DNA of 5,995 bases from Spirochaetota bacterium (GTDB taxonomy: Bacteria; Spirochaetota; Spirochaetia; Treponematales; Treponemataceae): the NCBI GenBank assembly GCA_022704725.1, contig JAKJFV010000109.1:1-5995 (forward strand), in the 5' to 3' direction. This document shows, piece by piece, positions 1 through 5,995 of the stretch (within the stretch, counting starts at the first letter, position 1; each line of letters opens with the position of its first letter). The notes below the pieces were generated by a model. It was not told the origin of the DNA. It worked only from the letters and a program-made list of their open reading frames with translations, and searched no databases. Both the position numbers and the translations under genes were made by a program.

Positions 1-1
1 A

Positions 2-604
2 TTTTGGAATCATATATTTCATACCTTAATCCGTACTTTTTCTGCATTTGCTATTTCATTAGCTGTCTCTGTTATACTCGGTTCTCTTTCAGGATTAAGC
101 ACATCGGCAGATGCTTTACTTAAATTCCCTATGAGTATTATTAAGGCAACTCCAGTTGTTTCATTCATACTGCTTGCATTGTTCTGGTTTACATCTTCTA
201 AGGTTCCAATATTTGTTTCTGTGTTGATGACGCTTCCCGTGTTGACATCCTCGGTGTCCTTAGGAATACGAAAAACAGATCCGAAACTTCTTGAAATGAC
301 CCATGCATACGGACTAAGGCCTGTAAAAATAATTTCCAGTATATATTTTCCATCCATAATTCCATCCTTTGCCTCGGGGTCTCTTGCAGCATTCGGCCTA
401 AGCTGGAAAGTTGTCGTTGCTGCAGAAGTTATCAGTCTGCCTCGTTATGCATCCGGTTCTGCTCTTCAAACAGCTAAGGTTCACCTGGAAACAGCTGATG
501 TTTTTTCTATAAGCATTTGTGTAATTTTTTTCAGTTTTATCTGCGAAACTTTATTTTCTCTCGTTACTGCAAAACTGCTTAAAAGGGGGAAGCTGGATGT
601 TTAA
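2..604 (+). CDS. ABC transporter permease, NitT/TauT (SsuC-like) type, 5' end missing
   Basis: This is the C-terminal 200 residues of an inner-membrane permease; the reading frame is open at the left edge, so the true start lies outside the window. It has about five hydrophobic stretches (roughly visible residues 12-30, 47-63, 67-85, 123-143 and 166-190). The cytoplasmic EAA coupling loop is at residues 98-117, with E98, G104, I114 and P117 spaced as in the importer consensus. The segment GLSWKVVVAAEVI (132-144) is typical of the nitrate/sulfonate/taurine (BPD_transp_1) permease family. The family forms a homodimer that carries a small organic or inorganic solute inward, powered by the partner ATPase. 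The stop overlaps the ATPase start by 8 bp, which indicates translational coupling. The substrate (sulfonate, taurine, nitrate, thiamine precursor, riboflavin or other) cannot be decided here. The family is confident; the specificity is unknown. Confidence 0.93.
   Translation, partial: FWNHIFHTLIRTFSAFAISLAVSVILGSLSGLSTSADALLKFPMSIIKATPVVSFILLALFWFTSSKVPIFVSVLMTLPVLTSSVSLGIRKTDPKLLEMTHAYGLRPVKIISSIYFPSIIPSFASGSLAAFGLSWKVVVAAEVISLPRYASGSALQTAKVHLETADVFSISICVIFFSFICETLFSLVTAKLLKRGKLDV
584..590 (+). promoter_or_regulatory. Ribosome binding site of the ABC ATPase gene
   Basis: A purine-rich AGGGGGA lies 6 bases before the ATG at 597, inside the last codons of the permease. It supports the chosen ATPase start and the 8 bp gene overlap. 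Confidence 0.7.
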
Positions 605-1418
605 ATCCTGTCCTCTTGCCTGTACTATTCATGTAGCTGATATAACACTTTCAAGAGGCGGTAAACCCCTCTATGAGTCTTTTAACCACGTTTTTAAAGG
701 TGGAAAAATTACCTCAATCCTGGGTCCCTCCGGCTGCGGAAAGACAAGTTTACTGCATATAATTTCTTCGCTTCTTAAGCCTCAGATCGGATCAATAAGC
801 CTTTCGTGCAGCGCAGAAAAAAATCATAGTGCATCTGATATAAAACCTTCCTATCTTTTTCAGGAGCACCGTCTGCTTCCCTGGTATACTGCGGAAAAAA
901 ACATATCGCTCATTTTGGAAGGCAGACAAACACTTGATGGAACGCTAATATATGATAAAAAAAGTGCAGCAGAGGCTGCATCAGATTTTTTACATAAGGT
1001 CGGCTTATCGGGTTATGCACAGCGGTATCCTTCACAGCTGTCGGGCGGGGAAAGACAGAGAGTTTCCCTTGCAAGGGCGTTTGCCTTTCCCTCTCCTGTT
1101 TTACTCATGGACGAGGCTTTTCAATCGCAGGATATTCATTTAAAACTTCAGCTCATGGATCTTTTATACAAGCTTCACGAGGAAAGTCCCAGAACAGTTC
1201 TCATGGTAACTCACGATATTCGCGAAGCCTTGAGTCTCAGCTCTCATGTACTTGTGCTTTCAGGCAGCCCTCTGGTTAAAAGACTTGACGAGGATGTTCC
1301 TTCGAAGGGATTGCCCTCGAAAACCTACATCCAATTTCCCAAGGTGCTGCATGATCTTGAATGCAGCATTCTGCAGATCCTTGCATCAATTAATGAATGC
1401 CCTGTTTATCCTGTTTGA
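597..1418 (+). CDS. ABC transporter ATP-binding protein, NitT/TauT (SsuB/TauB-like) type
   Basis: This cytoplasmic ATPase of 273 residues drives the permease encoded just upstream. All the main motifs are visible: Walker A GPSGCGKT at 43-50, Q-loop Q89, signature LSGGERQR at 148-155, Walker B VLLMDE at 168-173 with catalytic E173, and H-loop H206. The stretch HRLLPW (91-96) after the Q-loop is characteristic of the nitrate/sulfonate/taurine importer ATPases. Two positions are unusual. The residue after the Walker B DE is A174, where most relatives have proline, and the D-loop reads QSQD (176-179) instead of the usual SALD-like form, keeping only the aspartate. The last 45 or so residues form a C-terminal tail with no regulatory domain that I recognise. 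The ATG at 597 is supported by a ribosome binding site and the coupling overlap. The length is normal for the family. The transported solute is unknown. Confidence 0.95.
   Translation: MFKSCPLACTIHVADITLSRGGKPLYESFNHVFKGGKITSILGPSGCGKTSLLHIISSLLKPQIGSISLSCSAEKNHSASDIKPSYLFQEHRLLPWYTAEKNISLILEGRQTLDGTLIYDKKSAAEAASDFLHKVGLSGYAQRYPSQLSGGERQRVSLARAFAFPSPVLLMDEAFQSQDIHLKLQLMDLLYKLHEESPRTVLMVTHDIREALSLSSHVLVLSGSPLVKRLDEDVPSKGLPSKTYIQFPKVLHDLECSILQILASINECPVYPV
1353..1379. repeat. Imperfect inverted repeat inside the 3' end of the ATPase gene
   Basis: GATCT (1353-1357) pairs with AGATC (1375-1379), and nested within them GAATG (1359-1363) pairs with CATTC (1367-1371) around a 3-base loop. The two arms are separated by a 1-base gap on the left and a 3-base gap on the right. 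No T-run follows on either strand, so it is not a standard intrinsic terminator. It may simply be chance within coding sequence. Confidence 0.3.
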
Positions 1419-1450
1419 GCCTTAAAAACCTGCTCTGCCATTTGTCTGAA

Positions 1451-2629
1451 TTATGAAAATATTTTTACAACATCTTTTAAATTATCAAGCAGAATACTTA
1501 CTTCTGATTCCTTAGTTGTGTATCCGAAGGAAAAGCGTACTGCACTTGCAATATGTTCTCTTGAGACATTCATCGCCTCTAAGACAGGCCTTGAAAGTTT
1601 GCGCGAGGAGCAGGCTGATCCTGTCGATATATACAGACCTTTTTCGCTTAACGAACGGACTAAGACTTCCGATGGTATGCCTTCAAAGGCCGCCTGAATT
1701 ATCCACGGGGAAAAACGTGTATCATAACCGCTTGCATCGCAGTATAAGGGATCCTGTCGGGAAGCAGGAATTATTGTGCATGAGGGAATATTTCGCAATT
1801 CTCTTATAAAACTGCTCGTCATGTTTTTTTGAACAGTAAACCGTTCATCAAGTTCTGTTTTTACAGAATATTTTTCAAGAGCGAGACAGAGCGCAATAGC
1901 TCCAAAGAGGTTTTCTGTTCCGCTTCTAATACCGTTTTCCTGTCCTCCGCCTCTTAAAAACGGCTCCTGTCTGGCTTTCATACAAAGAATCCCTATACCC
2001 CTCGGACCGCCTATCTTATGAGCACTTATACATAAGCTGTCTATGAGAGGATCACAAAATGAAAAGGGAATTTTACCGGCTGCCTGAACCGCATCTACAT
2101 GAAACTTCGGCTTTTTTTTGCCGGGATACACTGAGTTTATTGCCTGAGCAATTTCATTGACCGGCTGTATTGCACCTGTTTCATTATTTACCGCCATGAC
2201 ACATACCAGAGCTGTATCATCTCTAATTTTGGACAGGACAGCTTCTGATGTAATAATGCCGTTGGAATCGCTCGGCACCGTTAGTACATCCCAGCCGCAG
2301 TGTGTTAACATTGAGGCCTGTTCTTTCACTGCAGGATGCTCAATGCTGCTTACCACAATAGAGCCTTTTGCAGGTCTGAGCAGCAGAGAAACAAGAATAA
2401 GATGGCTGCTTTCAGTTCCGCCGGAAGTATAATAAATTGTATTTCCGGGAACTCCAAGGCATGCAGCAGTCCTTTCTCTGTACTCCTGCAGTATTTCTTT
2501 TGCATAGAGTCCTGCTTTGTGGACACTGGAAGGATTGGCAAAAGCTTTTTTTGACAGGTCCAATGCTGTGTTTAAAATATCATCATCGAAGGGGGAGGCT
2601 GCAGCCCAGTCAAAATATAAATTATTCAT
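1451..2629 (-). CDS. Cysteine desulfurase, NifS/IscS family (class I)
   Basis: A complete cytoplasmic PLP enzyme of 392 residues that takes sulfur from L-cysteine, giving alanine and a protein-bound persulfide for Fe-S clusters, thiolated tRNA or cofactors. Visible motifs are: SGGTES (69-74) for PLP phosphate binding; H98 in EHPA, the residue that stacks on the cofactor; NNETG (148-152); HVDAVQ (177-182) with D179 and Q182; SAHK with Schiff-base lysine K205; GGGQE (227-231) and RSGTEN (235-240); the catalytic cysteine C340 in TGSACSS; and R365, expected to bind the substrate carboxylate. The start is secure because the family begins almost exactly at the LYFDWAA segment. No iscU, sufU, thiI or mnmA partner is in the window, so the sulfur acceptor is unknown. 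The ISTGSACSS context resembles Firmicutes NifS-like proteins that work with ThiI; that link is inference. K205 to C340 is about 13 residues longer than in E. coli IscS. Confidence 0.95.
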   Translation of the reverse strand: MNNLYFDWAAASPFDDDILNTALDLSKKAFANPSSVHKAGLYAKEILQEYRERTAACLGVPGNTIYYTSGGTESSHLILVSLLLRPAKGSIVVSSIEHPAVKEQASMLTHCGWDVLTVPSDSNGIITSEAVLSKIRDDTALVCVMAVNNETGAIQPVNEIAQAINSVYPGKKKPKFHVDAVQAAGKIPFSFCDPLIDSLCISAHKIGGPRGIGILCMKARQEPFLRGGGQENGIRSGTENLFGAIALCLALEKYSVKTELDERFTVQKNMTSSFIRELRNIPSCTIIPASRQDPLYCDASGYDTRFSPWIIQAAFEGIPSEVLVRSLSEKGLYISTGSACSSRKLSRPVLEAMNVSREHIASAVRFSFGYTTKESEVSILLDNLKDVVKIFS

Positions 2630-2637
2630 AATCAGTT

Positions 2638-2666
2638 ATAGTATCAGCTTCATTTTTCTTGTGCAA
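2638..2666 (-). promoter_or_regulatory. Candidate sigma-70-type promoter of the cysteine desulfurase gene
   Basis: On the minus strand TTGCAC (2661-2666, -35) and TACTAT (2638-2643, -10) are separated by 17 bases. They match the TTGACA and TATAAT consensus at 3 and 4 of 6 positions. The -10 box ends only 8 bases before the ATG, so transcription would begin at or next to the start codon. This fits the lack of a Shine-Dalgarno sequence there. It is a pattern match only. Confidence 0.35.
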
Positions 2667-2696
2667 TTACCTGTCCCCATTGCTTTTTTTTATAAG
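2667..2696 (+). promoter_or_regulatory. Weak candidate promoter of the pullulanase gene
   Basis: TATAAG (2691-2696) is a good -10 match directly after a run of eight T. An upstream TTACCT (2667-2672) at 18 bases is a poor -35 match. A start site near 2703 would leave a leader of about 13 bases before the ATG at 2716, again without a Shine-Dalgarno sequence. The proposed element sits immediately beside the opposing desulfurase promoter. Confidence 0.25.
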
Positions 2697-2715
2697 GCTT
2701 CGTACAATACCGCCT

Positions 2716-4764
2716 ATGAATAAATATAATGCGTGGAAGGTTTGTGAAAAAACAATTCCTTCCAGCTCAGTAAAACTGGGCTGTTATTTTAACCCCGAAA
2801 CACATTCTGCAAGCTTTTCTTTATGGGCCCCGACAGCTGAAAAAGTGAGAGTTTTACTATATGAAGATCCCGCCGGAAAACATCCTGCCTATATTTTTCC
2901 CCTTCAAATTCAAAGGGCTAATGGAGTATGGTCATTAACCTGCTCAATTGATATAAGCCTCGACAACTGGTTTTATGATTTTGAGGTGACAAATGAAAAG
3001 GGCACCCGGATTTGTCTCGATCCCTATGCACTGTCTATGACGGCTTTTACAAATAATAAAACCTGCGGGCGTGCTGCAGTTATAAATCTCACAGACGTGC
3101 GGGCTCTTCCTCCCGGCGGCTGGAGTGATAATGATCCTCTGTGCGAAGACTTGTCGGCGATGAGTGTTTTCAGCAGTTATACCGATGCCGTCGTGTATGA
3201 GGTTTCGGTACGGGACTTTACAATATCAGCAGATTCCGACATAGAAACAACAGTCTTTGTCCGCCAAAAAGGAAGTTACAATGCCTTCATCCAAAAATTG
3301 CCCTATCTTAAAAAATTAGGCATAACCCATATTCAGCTCCTTCCGGTGATGAATTTTTACTACAATGATGAAACAAACAAGGCCTATGAAGCAGGCGGTA
3401 AACTCCACGGTAATAATTACAACTGGGGCTATGATCCTCATAATTATTTTACTCCGGAGGGATGGTTTGCATCCGATCCCTATGATCAGTACTGCAGAAT
3501 AAGCGAATTAAAAAACCTGATTAAGGAATCCCACCGTTTGGGGCTCCGTGTTATTCTTGATGTTGTCTATAATCACATGGCCGATGCAGACCTGCTCGAC
3601 AATATTGTACCTAATTATTATTTTCGTTTGAATAAACGCGACGGTTCTTATACATCTGCTTCCGGCTGCGGAAATGATGTTGCATCTGAACGCGCAATGG
3701 CCCGCAGATTGATAATTGATTCACTGTGCTATTTTGTTAAAGAATACCATGTTGACGGTTTCCGTTTCGATCTAATGGGTTTACTTGACTCGAAAACAAT
3801 TCTTGATGCCTACGATGAATGTCTGCCTTTCAAAAATGACCTGTTGTTTATTGGCGAGGGATGGAAAATGTACAACGGGGAAAAGGGTACCTGCGGTATG
3901 GATCAAAACTATATGAAAAAAACGCAAAAGGTTTCTGTATTTAACGATGAGTTTCGTGATCTATGCAAGGGCGGGGGAATGAGCGAGCAGTTAAAAGGTT
4001 TTATAACAGGCGGTTCTATACAGACAAAACAGCTGTTTAATAATATCTGCGGAAACCCTCAAGTAAATTATACCGCTGAGGGACCTGCTCGCAACGTTCA
4101 GTATCTTGAATGCCATGACGGTTTAACACTGCATGATAATATTATTGTTAATCTTTCACTTGATGAGTCTAATGAATTACATCGAAAAGAATTATTTGCC
4201 CGAATTATGCTGGCTCACGCTCTTTTACTAACTAGTCAGGGTATTATTTTCCTTCATGCAGGACAGGAATACGGCAGATCGAAATCTGCTAAATCCTTAA
4301 CAGATAAAAATCATCACGATATTATCGGCTCATTTGTTAAAAACTCCTACAATGCACCGGATTCTATAAATAACATTATCTGGCATAAGGGCATTGAATA
4401 TGAAGATCTCCGTGATTTTACACGAATACTCATTGCTCTGCGTAAAAAAAATGAACATTTTAGAATTCAAAGCCGTGAAGAAATACTTTCACGAATACAA
4501 CTGCTGGAAGGTGCAAGCGGAGACCTGCTGCTGTGCTATAAGATTATGCCTTCTTCTGCTGCAAGCGGAACAGTATGGTATGTAATTTTCAGCGGCAGAA
4601 AAACAATTTCAACTATTGATATTGACGCAAACTTAAGTGAAGCTCAAGTTTATGTATATGGGCCGCGCGCCTCTCTTGATCCTTTTTTACTGCCTTTAGA
4701 ACAATATTCAGGGTCCAAAATGGATGTGCCTCCGCTGAGTGCAGTAATTTTTTCCATAGGCTGA
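2716..4764 (+). CDS. pulA: Type I pullulanase, GH13 family, cytoplasmic
   Basis: A glycoside hydrolase of 682 residues that cuts alpha-1,6 branch linkages in pullulan, glycogen or branched maltodextrins. An N-terminal CBM48-like beta domain spans roughly residues 18-105 (FSLWAPTAEKVRVLLY at 34-49). The GH13 barrel follows with the pullulanase hallmark YNWGYDP (235-241), region I DVVYNH (282-287), region II GFRFD with nucleophile D352, region III GEGW with acid/base E381, and region IV ECHDG with H467 and D468. KNSYNAPDSIN (542-552) is also typical of pullulanases. A C-terminal beta domain closes the protein. Region IV has glycine after HD, where many pullulanases have asparagine. There is no signal peptide, so it probably acts inside the cell on stored or imported glucan. 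The ATG at 2716 is preferred because in-frame TTG codons at 2659 and 2680 add an unconserved stretch that runs into the opposing promoter. No Shine-Dalgarno sequence precedes it. An MFS transporter gene follows 16 bp downstream. A GlgX-type isoamylase is less likely given YNWGYDP. Confidence 0.93.
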   Translation: MNKYNAWKVCEKTIPSSSVKLGCYFNPETHSASFSLWAPTAEKVRVLLYEDPAGKHPAYIFPLQIQRANGVWSLTCSIDISLDNWFYDFEVTNEKGTRICLDPYALSMTAFTNNKTCGRAAVINLTDVRALPPGGWSDNDPLCEDLSAMSVFSSYTDAVVYEVSVRDFTISADSDIETTVFVRQKGSYNAFIQKLPYLKKLGITHIQLLPVMNFYYNDETNKAYEAGGKLHGNNYNWGYDPHNYFTPEGWFASDPYDQYCRISELKNLIKESHRLGLRVILDVVYNHMADADLLDNIVPNYYFRLNKRDGSYTSASGCGNDVASERAMARRLIIDSLCYFVKEYHVDGFRFDLMGLLDSKTILDAYDECLPFKNDLLFIGEGWKMYNGEKGTCGMDQNYMKKTQKVSVFNDEFRDLCKGGGMSEQLKGFITGGSIQTKQLFNNICGNPQVNYTAEGPARNVQYLECHDGLTLHDNIIVNLSLDESNELHRKELFARIMLAHALLLTSQGIIFLHAGQEYGRSKSAKSLTDKNHHDIIGSFVKNSYNAPDSINNIIWHKGIEYEDLRDFTRILIALRKKNEHFRIQSREEILSRIQLLEGASGDLLLCYKIMPSSAASGTVWYVIFSGRKTISTIDIDANLSEAQVYVYGPRASLDPFLLPLEQYSGSKMDVPPLSAVIFSIG

Positions 4765-4770
4765 TATAGC

Positions 4771-4774
4771 GAGG
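4771..4774 (+). promoter_or_regulatory. Ribosome binding site of the MFS transporter gene
   Basis: GAGG stands 6 bases before the ATG at 4781, in the 16-base gap after the pullulanase stop. It fixes the transporter start, since the family's first membrane helix begins right after it. Confidence 0.7.
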
Positions 4775-4780
4775 TTTTCT

Positions 4781-5995
4781 ATGAAGATGTCTATTCCCGT
4801 TTTTTTGCTCTTTTCTATTTATGGTGTTGTTAATACCTATCTTCCCTTGTTTTTACGCACCATGGGATACAGTGCCAGTACAGTCGGCTTTCTGCTTGCC
4901 GTTTTTGAAGTGTCGGGGCTTGTAATACCCTTTATACTAAGTCCTCTAATTTCAAAAAAAGGAATTTACGGTATTTTTCTTTTTATTTCCGGTTTAGTAA
5001 TGACTATAATTCCTTATCCGCTTTTAAAAACTACAGGATTTCTTTTTACTGCCTCATTCTTAGCTGTTTATGCTGCAGGGTTTAAAGGAATTGTTCCCGT
5101 TTCCGATTCGCTTATAAATAAACTTTTAGGTGCTAACAGAGCAGATTACGGGCGTGTCAGGGTTATGGGTTCAATAGGTTTTGTCGTTATGAGCTTAATC
5201 CTGCAGTTTGCCGCGCATCTTGAAACCGCTGAGTCTGACACAATAATTATTTGGATGATAAGCCCGTCATTACTTTTCGCCTTATCTATAATCATAATTC
5301 CAGGACTTATAAAAAAATATAAAGATGATGAGCCTGATGCAGGTCTGGCATCAAATATCCATACTAAAGTAAATAAGACAGATCGGTCACCAGTTCCAAT
5401 GGTAAAGAGAGTTACATCATTAATTCAAGAATTTCCGCCTGTCTATTGGGCCGGACTGCTTCTTATTTTTTCAGGTTTTTTAGGAATGACGCCTGCAAAC
5501 CGCTTTTTTTCAATGTATGTTTATGAATACCTTGGTATGGAAGCTTCGGGCTTTTTATGGGCATTAGCTGCCGCCGCAGAAATCCCCTTTATGTTTTTTT
5601 CTTCAAGGTTTTTACGGCGTTTTGGGAGCATGAAACTTTTAATTCTTGGAACCTTTGCAATCTTTCTCAGGGTTATGACCTACATCCTTATTCCCAATTT
5701 TGCAGGAGCGGTACTAGGGCAGTTATTCAATTCAATAACATACGGATTATATCATCCAGCTGCTGTTTCATTTGCCGCACAATATGCGCCTAAAAATAAA
5801 CTTGTAGTAAGTATGACGCTCTATTCGGTGGTTTCTGTAGGACTTGCAAGTATAATTGGTAACAGCATTGGAGGTTTAATTATTGATTCCTTCGGCTATC
5901 CGTTTTTATTTCTATTTTTCGGTTCTATTCCTCTCATTACAGTAGTCTTTTTCCTGCTCGTATTATTGCCTGTTTTAAAGAAAAGAGAACGAATG
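4781..5995 (+). CDS. MFS transporter, MFS_1_like type, 3' end missing
   Basis: The frame is open from the ATG at 4781 to the last base of the window, giving 405 residues without a stop. It is an inner-membrane permease with twelve predicted helices, approximately 5-25, 33-56, 62-80, 84-106, 128-146, 155-175, 222-243, 256-274, 284-303, 306-332, 342-366 and 374-397. A hydrophilic central loop lies at about 176-218. The positively charged end KKRER (400-404) suggests that only a short tail is missing. GRVRVMGSIGF (124-134), entering helix 5, and AEIPFMFF (266-273) in helix 8 are the kind of motifs seen in the MFS_1_like family, which includes the HcaT/phenylpropionate-type and LacY-related permeases. 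These usually are proton symporters of small organic solutes. The gene lies 16 bp after the pullulanase with no terminator between, so they are probably co-transcribed. Sugar or oligosaccharide transport is a guess from that position only. Confidence 0.9.
   Translation, partial: MKMSIPVFLLFSIYGVVNTYLPLFLRTMGYSASTVGFLLAVFEVSGLVIPFILSPLISKKGIYGIFLFISGLVMTIIPYPLLKTTGFLFTASFLAVYAAGFKGIVPVSDSLINKLLGANRADYGRVRVMGSIGFVVMSLILQFAAHLETAESDTIIIWMISPSLLFALSIIIIPGLIKKYKDDEPDAGLASNIHTKVNKTDRSPVPMVKRVTSLIQEFPPVYWAGLLLIFSGFLGMTPANRFFSMYVYEYLGMEASGFLWALAAAAEIPFMFFSSRFLRRFGSMKLLILGTFAIFLRVMTYILIPNFAGAVLGQLFNSITYGLYHPAAVSFAAQYAPKNKLVVSMTLYSVVSVGLASIIGNSIGGLIIDSFGYPFLFLFFGSIPLITVVFFLLVLLPVLKKRERM

Noticed and set aside
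19..392. Two open frames on the minus strand opposite the permease
   Set aside because: They lie fully antisense to a clear ABC permease with conserved motifs, and their products have no recognisable domain.
952..1143. Alternative-frame open frame within the ABC ATPase gene
   Set aside because: The main frame carries the signature and Walker B motifs here; the other frame is a shadow.
1402..1417. Tandem CCTGTTT heptamers at the end of the ATPase gene
   Set aside because: Two copies of a 7-base word encoding PV-YPV codons are easily chance and have no further copies nearby.
1516..2631. Several short frames on the plus strand across the desulfurase gene
   Set aside because: All are antisense to a complete enzyme with every catalytic motif intact, and none has a ribosome binding site or domain.
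2663..2691. Hairpin plus T-run as an intrinsic terminator on the plus strand
   Set aside because: No plus-strand gene ends upstream of it, the stem is only 5 AT-rich pairs with an 11-base loop, and it fits better as promoter-region sequence.
2659..2715. N-terminal extension of the pullulanase from an in-frame TTG at 2659, with a hydrophobic patch and an early cysteine that might suggest a lipoprotein signal
   Set aside because: There is no ribosome binding site before the TTG. The stretch lacks the positively charged start and lipobox order of a signal peptide, and it would lie across the opposing promoter. The ATG at 2716 fits the family N-terminus.
4394..4585. Short plus-strand frame within the pullulanase C-terminal part
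   Set aside because: It is out of frame with the pullulanase, which continues uninterrupted to its stop at 4764.
5557..5793. Short plus-strand frame within the MFS gene
   Set aside because: The transporter frame runs uninterrupted through this region with regular membrane helices; the cysteine-rich short product is a shadow.

Overview
The window holds five protein-coding genes in moderately AT-rich DNA, two of them cut by the window edges. It reads as ordinary bacterial housekeeping and transport sequence, dense and with short intergenic gaps. I see no rRNA, tRNA, CRISPR array, insertion sequence or phage gene. The host is a bacterium. The style of the proteins, especially the pullulanase and the NitT-type permease, makes me think of an anaerobic host-associated lineage such as a treponeme or another spirochaete, with Firmicutes as the alternative. 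This is an impression from sequence style and is not proven by any marker gene.

Left part (1-1418, + strand): the 3' end of an ABC permease of the NitT/TauT type overlaps the start of its ATPase by 8 bp. Together they are the membrane and energy-coupling halves of a small-molecule importer. Its substrate-binding protein is not in view and probably lies upstream. The substrate cannot be read from these two subunits.

Middle (1451-2629, - strand): a complete NifS/IscS-type cysteine desulfurase stands alone, convergent with the ABC genes (32 bp gap, no clear terminator) and divergent from the pullulanase (86 bp gap). The divergent gap contains a plausible promoter for the desulfurase and a weaker one for the pullulanase. 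Neither start codon has a Shine-Dalgarno sequence, so leaderless or very short-leader mRNAs are possible.

Right part (2716-5995, + strand): a complete cytoplasmic type I pullulanase (alpha-1,6 debranching of glycogen or maltodextrin) is followed after 16 bp by a 12-helix MFS transporter of the MFS_1_like type, which has a good ribosome binding site. The transporter reading frame is still open at the window edge but nearly complete. The pair looks like an operon; any link in substrate is inference.

I did not find a convincing previously undescribed system. The points worth a second look are modest: an altered D-loop in the ABC ATPase, the two Shine-Dalgarno-less divergent starts, an extra segment before the catalytic cysteine of the desulfurase, and the pullulanase-transporter pairing.
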